Origin: an uncultured Campylobacter sp.
GTDB taxonomy: Bacteria; Campylobacterota; Campylobacteria; Campylobacterales; Campylobacteraceae
Reading direction: 5' to 3'
Assembly (NCBI RefSeq): GCF_938039205.1
Contig: NZ_CALHVM010000062.1
Location: 1-25,527, forward strand
Length of the DNA: 25,527 bases
The notes below the pieces were generated by a model. That model did no database searches, was not told where the DNA came from, and saw only the letters and a program-made list of their open reading frames with translations. How positions within the stretch are numbered: the first letter of the stretch is position 1; the number at the start of each line of letters is the position of its first letter. The translations under genes and the position numbers were made by a program. This document shows positions 1-6,508 of this stretch, piece by piece.

Positions 1-501
1 TCTTTGGTTTGGTTACCTTGTAATCTGTTGTATTTTTTTACAAATTTGTTTTTGGCTTTATGAATTTATTGCTTTGGCTAATAGGGAAATTTGGTTTTAA
101 TTTTGTCCTTTATTCCATTTGATTGGTTTGCTTGGTTTGATCGATTTATATAAACCAGTACAATCCTGGCTCTACGCCCCATTTATACTATAAGGCATGC
201 CTACCAAAGATTGAAGTAAGTGAAAATTTTAGCAAGCGTCTTAAATTGTACTCAAGCAGCAATTAAACTTTATTCAAGTATTTTTAGGAGAAAATGGTGA
301 GATTGTAATGTATTTTGTTCACACCACGTTTTTTTGTAACTCTTAGTTATACTAAACGTTAAGCTTTATTTTTAGATTTTCATTTAGAAGTTGATTTGCT
401 TAAATACATTTGCAGCACTGGTTTATATTAATAATATTTTTTAATAATCTTATAATTATTTTTTGGTAGAATATGAAATAATTTTTTAAAAAGGAAAAAC
501 T
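1..501. other. AT-rich intergenic region, no convincing gene
   Basis: I find no supportable gene in this stretch. It is clearly poorer in G and C than the operon downstream. The first 170 bases have a strong T/G strand bias with several copies of TTGGTTT, and there is a small ACAAATTTGT palindrome at 40-49. On the minus strand only a short frame of about 34 codons exists (roughly 186 down to 85), with no recognisable domain, so I do not call it. The end of the region carries the promoter of the following gene. It could be the remnant of a decayed gene or mobile element, but nothing in the sequence proves that. Confidence 0.5.
467..472 (+). promoter_or_regulatory. Extended -10 promoter element upstream of the ComEA-like gene
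   Basis: GGTAGAAT ends at 472 and fits the Campylobacter extended -10 pattern (G-N-TA-N-A-AT). It lies about 30 bases upstream of the start codon, after a very T-rich stretch (430-464). Such T-rich periodicity replaces a strict -35 in this genus. The start at 502 also has an AAGGAAA ribosome site at 491-497. Confidence 0.45.
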
Positions 502-1080
502 ATGAACAAATTTGTGTTGTTAATGTTGGCATGCGCTTCGATGGTATTTGCCGCTATAAATTTAAATACCGCTACAAAAGAGGAGCTTATGAGTTTAAAC
601 GGCATTGGTTCAGCAAAAGCAGATGCTATTATTGAATATAGAAAAACAAATAAATTTGAAAGTATAGAGGATATTAAAAACGTAAACGGTATCGGCGATA
701 AGACTTTTGAAAATTTAAAAGGCGATATTTCTACGAGTGGTACGAGCGTAATGCCTACAAGCGATAAACTATCCAAAAAGGCAAAAGAAGTCAATGATGT
801 GACCGACAAAGTAAAACAGGGCAAAAAAGAAGTCGCTAAAAAAACAAAAGATGTAGAAGACAAAGTAGCTGCACCTGTAAAAGATATGGATAAATCTAAA
901 ACTGACATAGAAGAAAAGGCTTCTAAAAACATCACAAATAAAGTAAAATCCGGCGAAGATAAAATAGAAAAAGATATTGATGACGTTAAGACTAAGGCAA
1001 AATCTTCAAAGAAAAAAGTTGAAGAAAGTGGAGTTAAGGAAGTCGAAGCTAAAAAACCTACAAAGAAAAAATCAGAATAA
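502..1080 (+). CDS. Secreted helix-hairpin-helix (ComEA-like) DNA-binding protein with lysine-rich tail
   Basis: A 192-residue protein. Residues 1-17/18 form a signal peptide ending in VFA. Residues 19-75 are a ComEA-type helix-hairpin-helix module: the INLNTAT opening, a first NGIG hairpin at 33-36 and a second NGIG at 62-65. From about residue 85 to the end the chain is low-complexity, packed with Lys, Glu and Asp, probably extended or coiled helix, ending in a KKPTKKKSE-type basic tail. ComEA proteins bind incoming double-stranded DNA in the periplasm during natural transformation. From memory, the C. jejuni counterpart (Cj0011c) is only about 80 residues, so the extension of roughly 110 residues is unusual. 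The start has a good AAGGAAA ribosome site. The gene stands alone with its own promoter and a hairpin after its stop. A role in DNA uptake is inferred; generic periplasmic or cell-surface DNA binding is also possible. Confidence 0.8.
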   Translation: MNKFVLLMLACASMVFAAINLNTATKEELMSLNGIGSAKADAIIEYRKTNKFESIEDIKNVNGIGDKTFENLKGDISTSGTSVMPTSDKLSKKAKEVNDVTDKVKQGKKEVAKKTKDVEDKVAAPVKDMDKSKTDIEEKASKNITNKVKSGEDKIEKDIDDVKTKAKSSKKKVEESGVKEVEAKKPTKKKSE

Positions 1081-1094
1081 TTCTATGTTATTGC

Positions 1095-1110
1095 GGCTCA
1101 AATTTGAGCC
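1095..1110. repeat. Perfect 16-base palindrome with AAATTT core
   Basis: GGCTCAAATTTGAGCC reads identically on both strands and lies 14 bases after the stop of the ComEA-like gene. It shares its AAATTT core with inverted repeats at 1451-1486, 16536-16569 and 25106-25127, all intergenic. Function unknown: it may be a cruciform or REP-like element, or a by-product of the very high AAATTT frequency of this genome. Confidence 0.45.
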
Positions 1111-1122
1111 CAAAATTAAGCT

Positions 1123-1163
1123 GAGTAAACCCTTTTTGATAAATGATCAGAAAGGGTTTACTC
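1123..1163. terminator. Strong hairpin, possible terminator of the ComEA-like gene
   Basis: An 18-base left arm (1123-1140) pairs with 1146-1163 with a single mismatch that could be a wobble pair, around the five-base loop AAATG. It begins 43 bases after the stop codon. There is no clear run of T after the stem on the + strand, so it is not a textbook intrinsic terminator. A repeat or a transcript-stabilising hairpin is the alternative. Confidence 0.4.
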
Positions 1164-1450
1164 AAAATACTCTTGCTAATTACATCAACATCTTACAATT
1201 AACCAAATCGGCTCAAGCTGTGGTATCTATACTGCGACAAAATCCAAAATTAATTCTATATCAAAATAACTTAAGATATTAGTAGCTAATTGCTATTGGC
1301 AAATGCTATTTAGCAATAATGAACAAAATTTTACAAGCGCTATTTACTTGTAGGTAGTCGTAAAGGTAATATATTAAAATACCAATATGGCGTCATGACT
1401 GGCAATGCAAACCAACGCTTTGCACGTGGGTTTATGTGTTTAATCAAAAT

Positions 1451-1486
1451 ATCTAAATTTTCAAAACATCGCTATCAAATTTAGAT
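1451..1486. repeat. AT-rich inverted repeat
   Basis: ATCTAAATTT (1451-1460) and AAATTTAGAT (1477-1486) are perfect inverted repeats separated by 16 bases. A short T run (CTTTTTT) follows about five bases after the stem, so on the + strand it could act as a weak terminator upstream of the APE promoter. It is also one of the AAATTT-cored palindromes of this window. Confidence 0.35.
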
Positions 1487-1587
1487 TTCCACTTTTTTAA
1501 CTAAAATTTTGTCAGGTAAATTTATAAACAAAAAATCAGCAAATTTTGTTAAAAACATATCTTGTGCGCCAAATTTTGCGTCAAGCA

Positions 1588-1615
1588 TTGTTTTTAAAGG
1601 TTAAAAAGATATAAT
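1588..1615 (+). promoter_or_regulatory. Promoter of the aryl polyene operon
   Basis: TTGTTT (1588-1593) and GATATAAT ending at 1615 are separated by a 16-base spacer. The -10 TATAAT (1610-1615) is a perfect match and has the upstream G favoured in Campylobacter. Transcription would start near 1622, leaving a leader of about 40 bases. The next genes run for 13.8 kb with no gap above 16 bases, so this is the likely main promoter for the whole operon. Confidence 0.6.
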
Positions 1616-1662
1616 CTGTTCATTATTCTAAAACAAACAAAATTTAATAAGGCAACCAAAGA

Positions 1663-2058
1663 GTGCGGTTTAAAAAAGTTTTAAATTTTTTATCTGTTTT
1701 TATGGCGGCGTTTGTGCTGTATGGATGCGCGGCAAAGGCTAAATTTGATGTTCCACAGATCGTAAATTTTGATAAACGTGAGTTTGAAGTGATTTCCCAA
1801 AACGGCTCAAATTTGCTCTATATTTCGCACGAAAAAGAGGACTATTATTTTACGATGATAAACTCTATGGGCACTCCGCTGGCTAGGCGAGTTTTGAGAC
1901 CAAACGGCGAATTTGAAGCTATCGGCTTTTTACCGCCAAATAGCGCCTACAACGAGCTTTTTGTAAAGATTCTGTGTGCCATAAAATCAAATCAAAAAGA
2001 GGCTGTCATAGTAGTAAAGAACGAAAATTTTAAGGTAAGAGCTCTTGATATACGTTAG
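1663..2058 (+). CDS. apeN: Small APE-cluster outer-membrane lipoprotein (ApeN/DUF3261-like)
   Basis: A 131-residue lipoprotein starting with GTG. A basic N-terminus (RFKK), a hydrophobic core and the lipobox LYGC at residues 19-22 (lipidated Cys22) are plain. The mature part is beta-rich, with a GTPLARRVLRPNGEFE stretch like the DUF3261 lipoproteins found next to the apeO ketosynthase. In E. coli-type clusters apeN sits directly before apeO, exactly as here. Its job is unknown but presumed to be handling the polyene lipid at the outer membrane with ApeL and ApeM. It is shorter than I expect for the family. The ribosome site is weak (AAAGAG just before the GTG), but no better in-frame start precedes the signal peptide. 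It overlaps apeO by 14 bases. The lipoprotein call is firm; the ApeN identity rests mostly on position. Confidence 0.65.
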   Translation: MRFKKVLNFLSVFMAAFVLYGCAAKAKFDVPQIVNFDKREFEVISQNGSNLLYISHEKEDYYFTMINSMGTPLARRVLRPNGEFEAIGFLPPNSAYNELFVKILCAIKSNQKEAVIVVKNENFKVRALDIR

Positions 2059-3211
2059 CAAGCCAGCCATCATCAGCGCAGCCGGAGCCGACGCAGAGGA
2101 AAATTTTGCAAATTTATGCGGAGAAAAGAGATTTTTGAGCGTTTGCGAAGGCTTTAGGGCAGATAAAAGCTTTATCCTGGGCAAAGTCGGCACGCAGCTG
2201 GCTAAATTTAGCCAAAACACTCCAAAACACCTACAAACGCGGACGAACGCTCTAGTTTTAAGCGCGCTTTTACAAATAGATAAAGACGTGCGAGACGCTA
2301 TCAAAAAATACGGCAAAAACCGCGTCGGCATAGTCGTGGGCACGACTACTAGCGGCGTGGAGGAAAACTATGAAACGTTTAAGGATTTTGCCGCGACCGG
2401 TTTTTTCGACGCTTCCAAATTTGGCATAAACCGAAATTCTCTAGCCAATCCGTCCGAATTTATCGCCGATTTTTATGGGCTTAGCTCGGTTGCGTTTTCC
2501 GTCTCGACCGCCTGTACCTCGGGCGTCAAGGCGATCATAACGGCAAAAAGGCTGCTGGAGTCGGATATCTGCGACGCGGTGATCTGCGGCGGCGTGGATA
2601 GCCTAAATACGCTAACGATAAACGGCTTTGATAGCCTAGGTATCCTGAGCGCGCGCGAAACCAATCCGTTTTCCAAAAATCGCGACGGCATAAATATCGG
2701 CGAAGGCGCGGCCTTTTTCGTGGCGAGCAGGGATGAAATCTCAAACGTCGTTATCGCGGGCGAGCACTCAAACTGCGACGCGTTTCATATGACGCAGCCT
2801 GATTTTAGCGGACAGATGCAAACGCAGTGCGTGCAAAAGGCGCTGCAGGCGGCAAATTTAAGCAGCGTAGATTATGTAAATTTACACGGTACCGGCACGC
2901 AGGCAAACGATAAAATCGAGGCAAAGATCGTGCATTCGCTCATGCCGCGCGTTTTTGCGAGCTCCGTTAAGCCCCTGATCGGCCACACGTTAGGAGCCGC
3001 GGGAGCCATCGAGAGTGCGCTTTGCGCCATGCTTTGCGCTAGAGGCGAAACCGCACTGCCGCCGCATGTTTACGATGGCGTTTACGATGATGAGATAGAG
3101 GGGATAAATTTGGTAAAATTCGGCCAAAGAGCGGTCGTAAATTCGGCCATGTCGCTGTCGTTTGCATTTGGCGGAGACAATGCAGCGATCGTGTTTGGGA
3201 GGGCAAAATGA
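2045..3211 (+). CDS. apeO: Aryl polyene ketosynthase ApeO (beta-ketoacyl-ACP synthase, KAS II type)
   Basis: A 388-residue thiolase-fold condensing enzyme with the complete Cys-His-His triad: Cys157 in TACTSG, His281 in NLHGTGTQAND and His314 in KPLIGHTLGAAG. The typical NPFS...DG...GEGA and FAFGGDNA blocks are also present. It should condense malonyl units with the acyl-ACP in polyene elongation in the cytoplasm. Length is close to but slightly below FabF (about 410). It starts at a TTG inside the end of apeN, preceded by AAGGTAAGAG; the reading frame fits the family N-terminus, although some KAS proteins begin with a few more residues. Its stop overlaps the apeP start (ATGA). Which of the two active ketosynthases in this operon has which chain-length role cannot be read from the sequence; the name follows gene order N-O-P-Q-R. 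Confidence 0.85.
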   Translation: MIYVSKPAIISAAGADAEENFANLCGEKRFLSVCEGFRADKSFILGKVGTQLAKFSQNTPKHLQTRTNALVLSALLQIDKDVRDAIKKYGKNRVGIVVGTTTSGVEENYETFKDFAATGFFDASKFGINRNSLANPSEFIADFYGLSSVAFSVSTACTSGVKAIITAKRLLESDICDAVICGGVDSLNTLTINGFDSLGILSARETNPFSKNRDGINIGEGAAFFVASRDEISNVVIAGEHSNCDAFHMTQPDFSGQMQTQCVQKALQAANLSSVDYVNLHGTGTQANDKIEAKIVHSLMPRVFASSVKPLIGHTLGAAGAIESALCAMLCARGETALPPHVYDGVYDDEIEGINLVKFGQRAVVNSAMSLSFAFGGDNAAIVFGRAK

Positions 3212-3648
3212 GCCTTGGAGATTATCTCCCGCACGGTACGGCGATCGTTTTTATCGACGAGGTGCTTAAATTTGAAGAGGGTCGCATAAGAACCAAAAGC
3301 TTGATAAAAGAGGATAATAAATTTCTCTCAAACGGCAAATTCGCCATGCACAAAACCGTCGAGATGATGGCGCAGTCGCTGGGTATCTACGACTCAAAGA
3401 TGCGCGAACTAAAAGGTATGAAATTTGGCCTGGGTTTTTTGCTAGGCAGTAGAAAATTTGAGATATTTAAGCCGTTTTTACAGATCGGAGACGAAGTCGT
3501 CATCGATGCGGCCTGCTCGATACAAGACGCAAGCGGTTTTGGCGTTTACGACTGCGAGCTTTACGTAAACGGCGAGCTTGGAGCGCGCGCGACGCTAAAC
3601 GTGCTAAGCCCGGACGAGGAATACGTAAAAAGGATACTGGATGAGTAA
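3208..3648 (+). CDS. apeP: Hotdog-fold 3-hydroxyacyl-ACP dehydratase ApeP
   Basis: A 146-residue single hotdog domain of the COG4706 type. The N-terminal LPHG (His9) followed by a hydrophobic FIDEV strand, and the central helix with Glu52 in VEMMAQSLG, match FabA/FabZ-like dehydratases used in APE synthesis. It should remove water from the 3-hydroxyacyl-ACP made by ApeQ, giving the trans double bonds of the polyene. A second hotdog domain is fused to the ApeH ligase in this operon, so two dehydratases are available, as in other APE clusters. Translation is coupled: ATGA overlap with apeO and an eight-base overlap with apeQ. Confidence 0.82.
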   Translation: MSLGDYLPHGTAIVFIDEVLKFEEGRIRTKSLIKEDNKFLSNGKFAMHKTVEMMAQSLGIYDSKMRELKGMKFGLGFLLGSRKFEIFKPFLQIGDEVVIDAACSIQDASGFGVYDCELYVNGELGARATLNVLSPDEEYVKRILDE

Positions 3649-4354
3649 AAGAGTGCTGATAACGGGCTCAAGTCGCGGCATTGGCGAGGCGGTAGCTAGG
3701 CGGCTAGTGGCGGTTGGATACGAGGTCGTGCTGCACGGCAAAAGCGCGAGCGAGCGGCTATTAAATTTACAAAACGAGTTAAATTTGAGCGCTTTAAAAT
3801 TTGACGTCGCAGATACGCAGGCGGCAAAGGCAGCGATCGAGGCCGATATAGAGGCTAACGGCGCTTACTACGCAGTGGTACTAAACGCCGGCATCACGCG
3901 CGATAATACCTTCGTCGGCATCGAGGACGAGGATTGGTTTGGCGTCGTAGATACGAATTTAAACGGCTTCTATAACGTCCTAAAGCCCGCTCTTATGCCT
4001 ATGATCCGCGCTAAGAAGCCTGCTCGTATCGTCGTCATGAGCTCGGTTTCGGGCGTCATCGGCAATCGCGGACAGAGCAACTACGCAGCAAGTAAGGCTG
4101 GTCTCATCGGCGCGGCAAAATCCCTAGCCGCCGAGCTAGCATCACGAAATATCACCGTAAACTGTATCGCGCCCGGACTCATCGAGACTGATATGACGGA
4201 CGGCGGCTTGCCGATCGAGGAGATTTTAAAGGCTATCCCAGCCAAAAGAGCAGGCAAAGCAGACGAGGTCGCGCCTTTAGTCGAGTTTTTACTAAGTGAG
4301 GGCGCAGCCTACATAACGAGGCAGGTTATCGGCGTAAACGGAGGACTTTGCTGA
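3641..4354 (+). CDS. apeQ: 3-oxoacyl-ACP reductase ApeQ (SDR, FabG-like)
   Basis: A 237-residue short-chain dehydrogenase. The NADPH-binding TGSSRGIG is at residues 8-15 and NAG at 82-84. The catalytic Ser is in the MSSVSG stretch (about 135-137), Tyr148 and Lys152 form YAASK, and CIAPGLIETDM follows, as in FabG. It reduces the 3-keto group after each elongation, before dehydration by ApeP or ApeI. Length is normal for FabG (about 245). The ATG lies eight bases inside apeP and its TGA shares one base with the apeR ATG. The active-site set is complete. Confidence 0.88.
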   Translation: MSKRVLITGSSRGIGEAVARRLVAVGYEVVLHGKSASERLLNLQNELNLSALKFDVADTQAAKAAIEADIEANGAYYAVVLNAGITRDNTFVGIEDEDWFGVVDTNLNGFYNVLKPALMPMIRAKKPARIVVMSSVSGVIGNRGQSNYAASKAGLIGAAKSLAAELASRNITVNCIAPGLIETDMTDGGLPIEEILKAIPAKRAGKADEVAPLVEFLLSEGAAYITRQVIGVNGGLC

Positions 4355-5595
4355 TGCGAGTTTTTGTAACGGGTATGGGCATGGTGAGCGCCTTTGGTAA
4401 GAGCTGGGAGGAGATAAGGGCTAAATTTGAACTCGGCCGAAACGCCGTGAGATATATGCCTCAGTGGGATAGATATGAGGACCTAAATACCCGCCTAGCT
4501 GCACCCATAGAGGGCTACGAGTGCCCTAGCTCGTGGGACCGCAAGCAGCTAAGAAGCCTGGGCACTGTTTCGATGTATAGCGTAGAGGCGGCGGGGCTGG
4601 CGCTAAGAGACGCCGGGCTCATGCGTGGTGAAAATTTAGACGCCGCGAGCCTTGATCCCAGCGTACAAGAGGGCAGACTGGGGGTCGCGTGCGGTTCGTC
4701 TACGGGTAGCACCGAGTCGATACTAGCGATGGCAAAGCTGCTAGAGTGCGGCGAAAACGAGTGTAACGCCAACACCTACATCAAGATGATGCCTCACACC
4801 ACGGCGGCAAATATCGCGCTTTTTTACTCGCTAAAAGGGCGCATCATCCCGACGTCATCGGCATGTACGAGCGGTTCGCACGCGATCGGATACGCCTACG
4901 AGAGTATCAAAAGCGGCAAGATCGACATGATGTTAGCAGGCGGCGCTGAGGAGCTGTGCCCGAGCGAGGCATATGTGTTTGACATGCTCTACGCCACTAG
5001 CGTGAAAAACGGCTCGCCTGAAATTTCGCCGACCCCCTTTGACGAGGAGCGCGACGGGCTAGTGCTGGGCGAGGGTGCCGGGATACTTTTGCTAGAAAGC
5101 GAGCAGAGCGCCGTAAAACGCGGAGCTAAAATTTACGCCGAGGTCGTGGGCTTTGGCTCAAACTGCGACGGCTCGCACGTAACGCGCCCGCAAAGCGCGA
5201 CGATGAAAGGCGCGATGGTTTTAGCTTTAAAAGACGCAAATTTAACGCCGGGAAAGATCGGCTACGTAAATGCTCACGCCACGGCGACTAAGCACGGCGA
5301 CATCGCCGAGAGTATCGCTACAAACGAGCTTTTTGGCGATAAGATCGCTATCAGCTCGCTAAAAAGCTACCTCGGTCATACGCTGGGAGCTTGCGGCGGT
5401 TTGGAGGCGATATTTAGCGTGATGATGATGCGGGAGAAAAGATTTTTCCCTACGATAAATTTGACCCGCGTCGATCCTAGCTGCGCGCCGCTTTTTTACC
5501 TGACCGAGCAAACCGCGATAGATACGGACTTTGTGATGAGCAACAACTTTGCTTTCGGCGGAGTAAATACATCGCTGATATTTAAAAGAATTTAA
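4354..5595 (+). CDS. apeR: Aryl polyene ketosynthase ApeR (KAS II type)
   Basis: A 413-residue condensing enzyme counted from the ATG at 4354. I chose this ATG over a TTG two codons earlier because the GGAGG at about 4340-4344 is well placed and MRVFVTGMGMVSAFG is the normal family N-terminus. The Cys-His-His triad is complete: Cys171 in SACTSGSHAI, His308 in NAHATATKHGD and His342 in YLGHTLGACGGLE. DGLVLGEGAG and NNFAFGGVN blocks follow. It is the second full ketosynthase of the operon and should act in polyene elongation, perhaps paired with the cysteine-less ApeC. The start overlaps the apeQ stop (TGATG). After its stop there is a 16-base gap to a small secreted protein, not to another biosynthetic enzyme. 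Confidence 0.86.
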   Translation: MRVFVTGMGMVSAFGKSWEEIRAKFELGRNAVRYMPQWDRYEDLNTRLAAPIEGYECPSSWDRKQLRSLGTVSMYSVEAAGLALRDAGLMRGENLDAASLDPSVQEGRLGVACGSSTGSTESILAMAKLLECGENECNANTYIKMMPHTTAANIALFYSLKGRIIPTSSACTSGSHAIGYAYESIKSGKIDMMLAGGAEELCPSEAYVFDMLYATSVKNGSPEISPTPFDEERDGLVLGEGAGILLLESEQSAVKRGAKIYAEVVGFGSNCDGSHVTRPQSATMKGAMVLALKDANLTPGKIGYVNAHATATKHGDIAESIATNELFGDKIAISSLKSYLGHTLGACGGLEAIFSVMMMREKRFFPTINLTRVDPSCAPLFYLTEQTAIDTDFVMSNNFAFGGVNTSLIFKRI

Positions 5596-5611
5596 AATTT
5601 GAAGGTAAAAT

Positions 5612-6064
5612 ATGAAACGAATTTTGGCTGTTTTGCTTTTGATTTACTCTTTTACGACAGCAAAGGACGAGTTTTACGAGCACGATATCGCAAGCGCGCT
5701 GGAGTCTAAATTTGCAAAGAAATATCTGCTAAAAGATATAAGCTTGCAGTTTTCTAAACAGACGGACGAGGAGCTAGAGCCCGTAAAATCGCAAAGGCGT
5801 AGCAACAAATACCGCGCGGTCGAGGAAGATAGTTTCGGCGACGCGGTAAAAGACCCGCGCGAGGATAACTATAAGGAGTCTTGCGAATACGTATTTGTCA
5901 AGGTTTTGGTCGATCTTCAAACGGCGGCGAAAAATGCCGGCAAAAACAGCGTCGTGAACATACAAGGAAATTTTAAAGACAAGCTGCTAGACAGCAAGGA
6001 TAAATTTCAATGCGTAGTTGGAAATATGGCGACTGCGGTGGCGTTGAAAGCAAATTTGAAATAA
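5612..6064 (+). CDS. Secreted cysteine-pair protein, first of two related genes in the APE operon
   Basis: A 150-residue protein with a signal peptide (residues 1-17, ending in FTTA). The C-terminal half (about 88-150) resembles the next gene's product: an ESCEYVF helix with Cys91, a NAGKNSVVNIQGNF strand and FQCVVGNMATA with Cys134. The two cysteines are 43 residues apart, as in the neighbour, and probably form a periplasmic disulfide. This pattern (Cys, helix, G-x-x-VVN strand, Cys) recalls small proteins commonly annotated as 'excinuclease ATPase subunit' and the RcsF/DUF4156-like folds. The excinuclease label has no functional basis. The middle region (45-87) is charged and not shared with the neighbour. 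AAGGTAAA before the ATG is its ribosome site. Function unknown; the operon position suggests a periplasmic or outer-membrane role in polyene export or sensing. Confidence 0.7.
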   Translation: MKRILAVLLLIYSFTTAKDEFYEHDIASALESKFAKKYLLKDISLQFSKQTDEELEPVKSQRRSNKYRAVEEDSFGDAVKDPREDNYKESCEYVFVKVLVDLQTAAKNAGKNSVVNIQGNFKDKLLDSKDKFQCVVGNMATAVALKANLK

Positions 6065-6073
6065 GGAGAAAAA

Positions 6074-6493
6074 ATGAAAAAATTACTGGTTTTAGCGGGC
6101 GTTTGCGCCTTGGCTCTAAATTTGAGTGCGCGCGACGACGTGCTTAGCTTTTCGATCGAGGAGGCGCTAAGCTCGCCAAAGGCAAAAGAGGTGCTAAATC
6201 CAAACATCAAGCTAAGCTTCGGCTCTGGCACGAAAGGCGGCATCATCAAAAGCGGCCTAATGGCAAACAAAAAAACCAACGCCTTTAACAAAAGCGACAA
6301 AGAGGCGTGCCAGTGGGCGTTTTTGTCGGCGATAAAGACTTTCCAAGAGCGCGCGGTGCAAGAAGGCGGCGCGAAGGTGGTAAATTTAACCGGCTACTAC
6401 AAAAAACAGCCTTTTGACTCCAAAACGCAGTTTCAGTGCGGTGCGGGCGCTTTGATGGCCGGCGTAACGCTAAAAGGCGATATCGCGAAATAA
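6074..6493 (+). CDS. Secreted cysteine-pair protein, second of two related genes in the APE operon
   Basis: A 139-residue protein with a signal peptide of about 19 residues (a basic start followed by VLAGVCALALNLSA). The mature part has an FGSGTKGG strand, KTNAFNKSDKEACQWAFL with Cys79, a GAKVVNLTGYY strand and FQCGAGALMAGVTLKG with Cys122. It matches my memory of the small 'excinuclease ATPase subunit' family in length and motif order better than its upstream neighbour does. Cysteine spacing (43) equals that of the neighbour, so the two look like diverged tandem duplicates. GGAGAAAA precedes the ATG and only nine bases separate the genes. Function is not known. A secreted, disulfide-bonded small domain is what the sequence supports. 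Confidence 0.72.
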   Translation: MKKLLVLAGVCALALNLSARDDVLSFSIEEALSSPKAKEVLNPNIKLSFGSGTKGGIIKSGLMANKKTNAFNKSDKEACQWAFLSAIKTFQERAVQEGGAKVVNLTGYYKKQPFDSKTQFQCGAGALMAGVTLKGDIAK

Positions 6494-6508
6494 CGGCGAG
6501 AGGGGCGA

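Larger units (their letters stand above)
1081..1662. other. AT-rich intergenic region with hairpins upstream of the APE operon
   Basis: About 580 bases without a supportable gene. It contains a 16-base palindrome (1095-1110), a long near-perfect hairpin (1123-1163), an AT-rich stem-loop (1451-1486) and the APE operon promoter (1588-1615). A start-less open frame around 1330-1485 encodes about 50 residues, including GSRKGN and ANQRFARGF. It could be the tail of a decayed gene, but I do not recognise it. The long frame running from 977 to 1282 is an out-of-frame continuation of the upstream gene and not a gene. Confidence 0.5.

Noticed and set aside
85..186. Short minus-strand frame of about 34 codons
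   Set aside because: Too short, no recognisable domain, and the composition is that of the surrounding T/G-biased DNA.
977..1282. 101-codon open frame overlapping the end of the ComEA-like gene
   Set aside because: It reads the lysine-rich coding region in another frame and runs through the hairpin; no ribosome site or domain.
1385..1415. Possible sigma-54 promoter (TGGC...GC) upstream of the APE operon
   Set aside because: The GG and GC elements are not 10 bases apart; a good sigma-70 promoter exists at 1588-1615.
1330..1485. Start-less frame of about 50 codons with GSRKGN and ANQRFARGF
   Set aside because: No start codon or known domain; possibly a gene remnant but not supportable as a pseudogene.
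5612..6493. Reading the two small secreted proteins as DNA-repair excinuclease subunits
   Set aside because: They are exported 140-150-residue proteins with no ATPase motifs; that label is a propagated annotation error.
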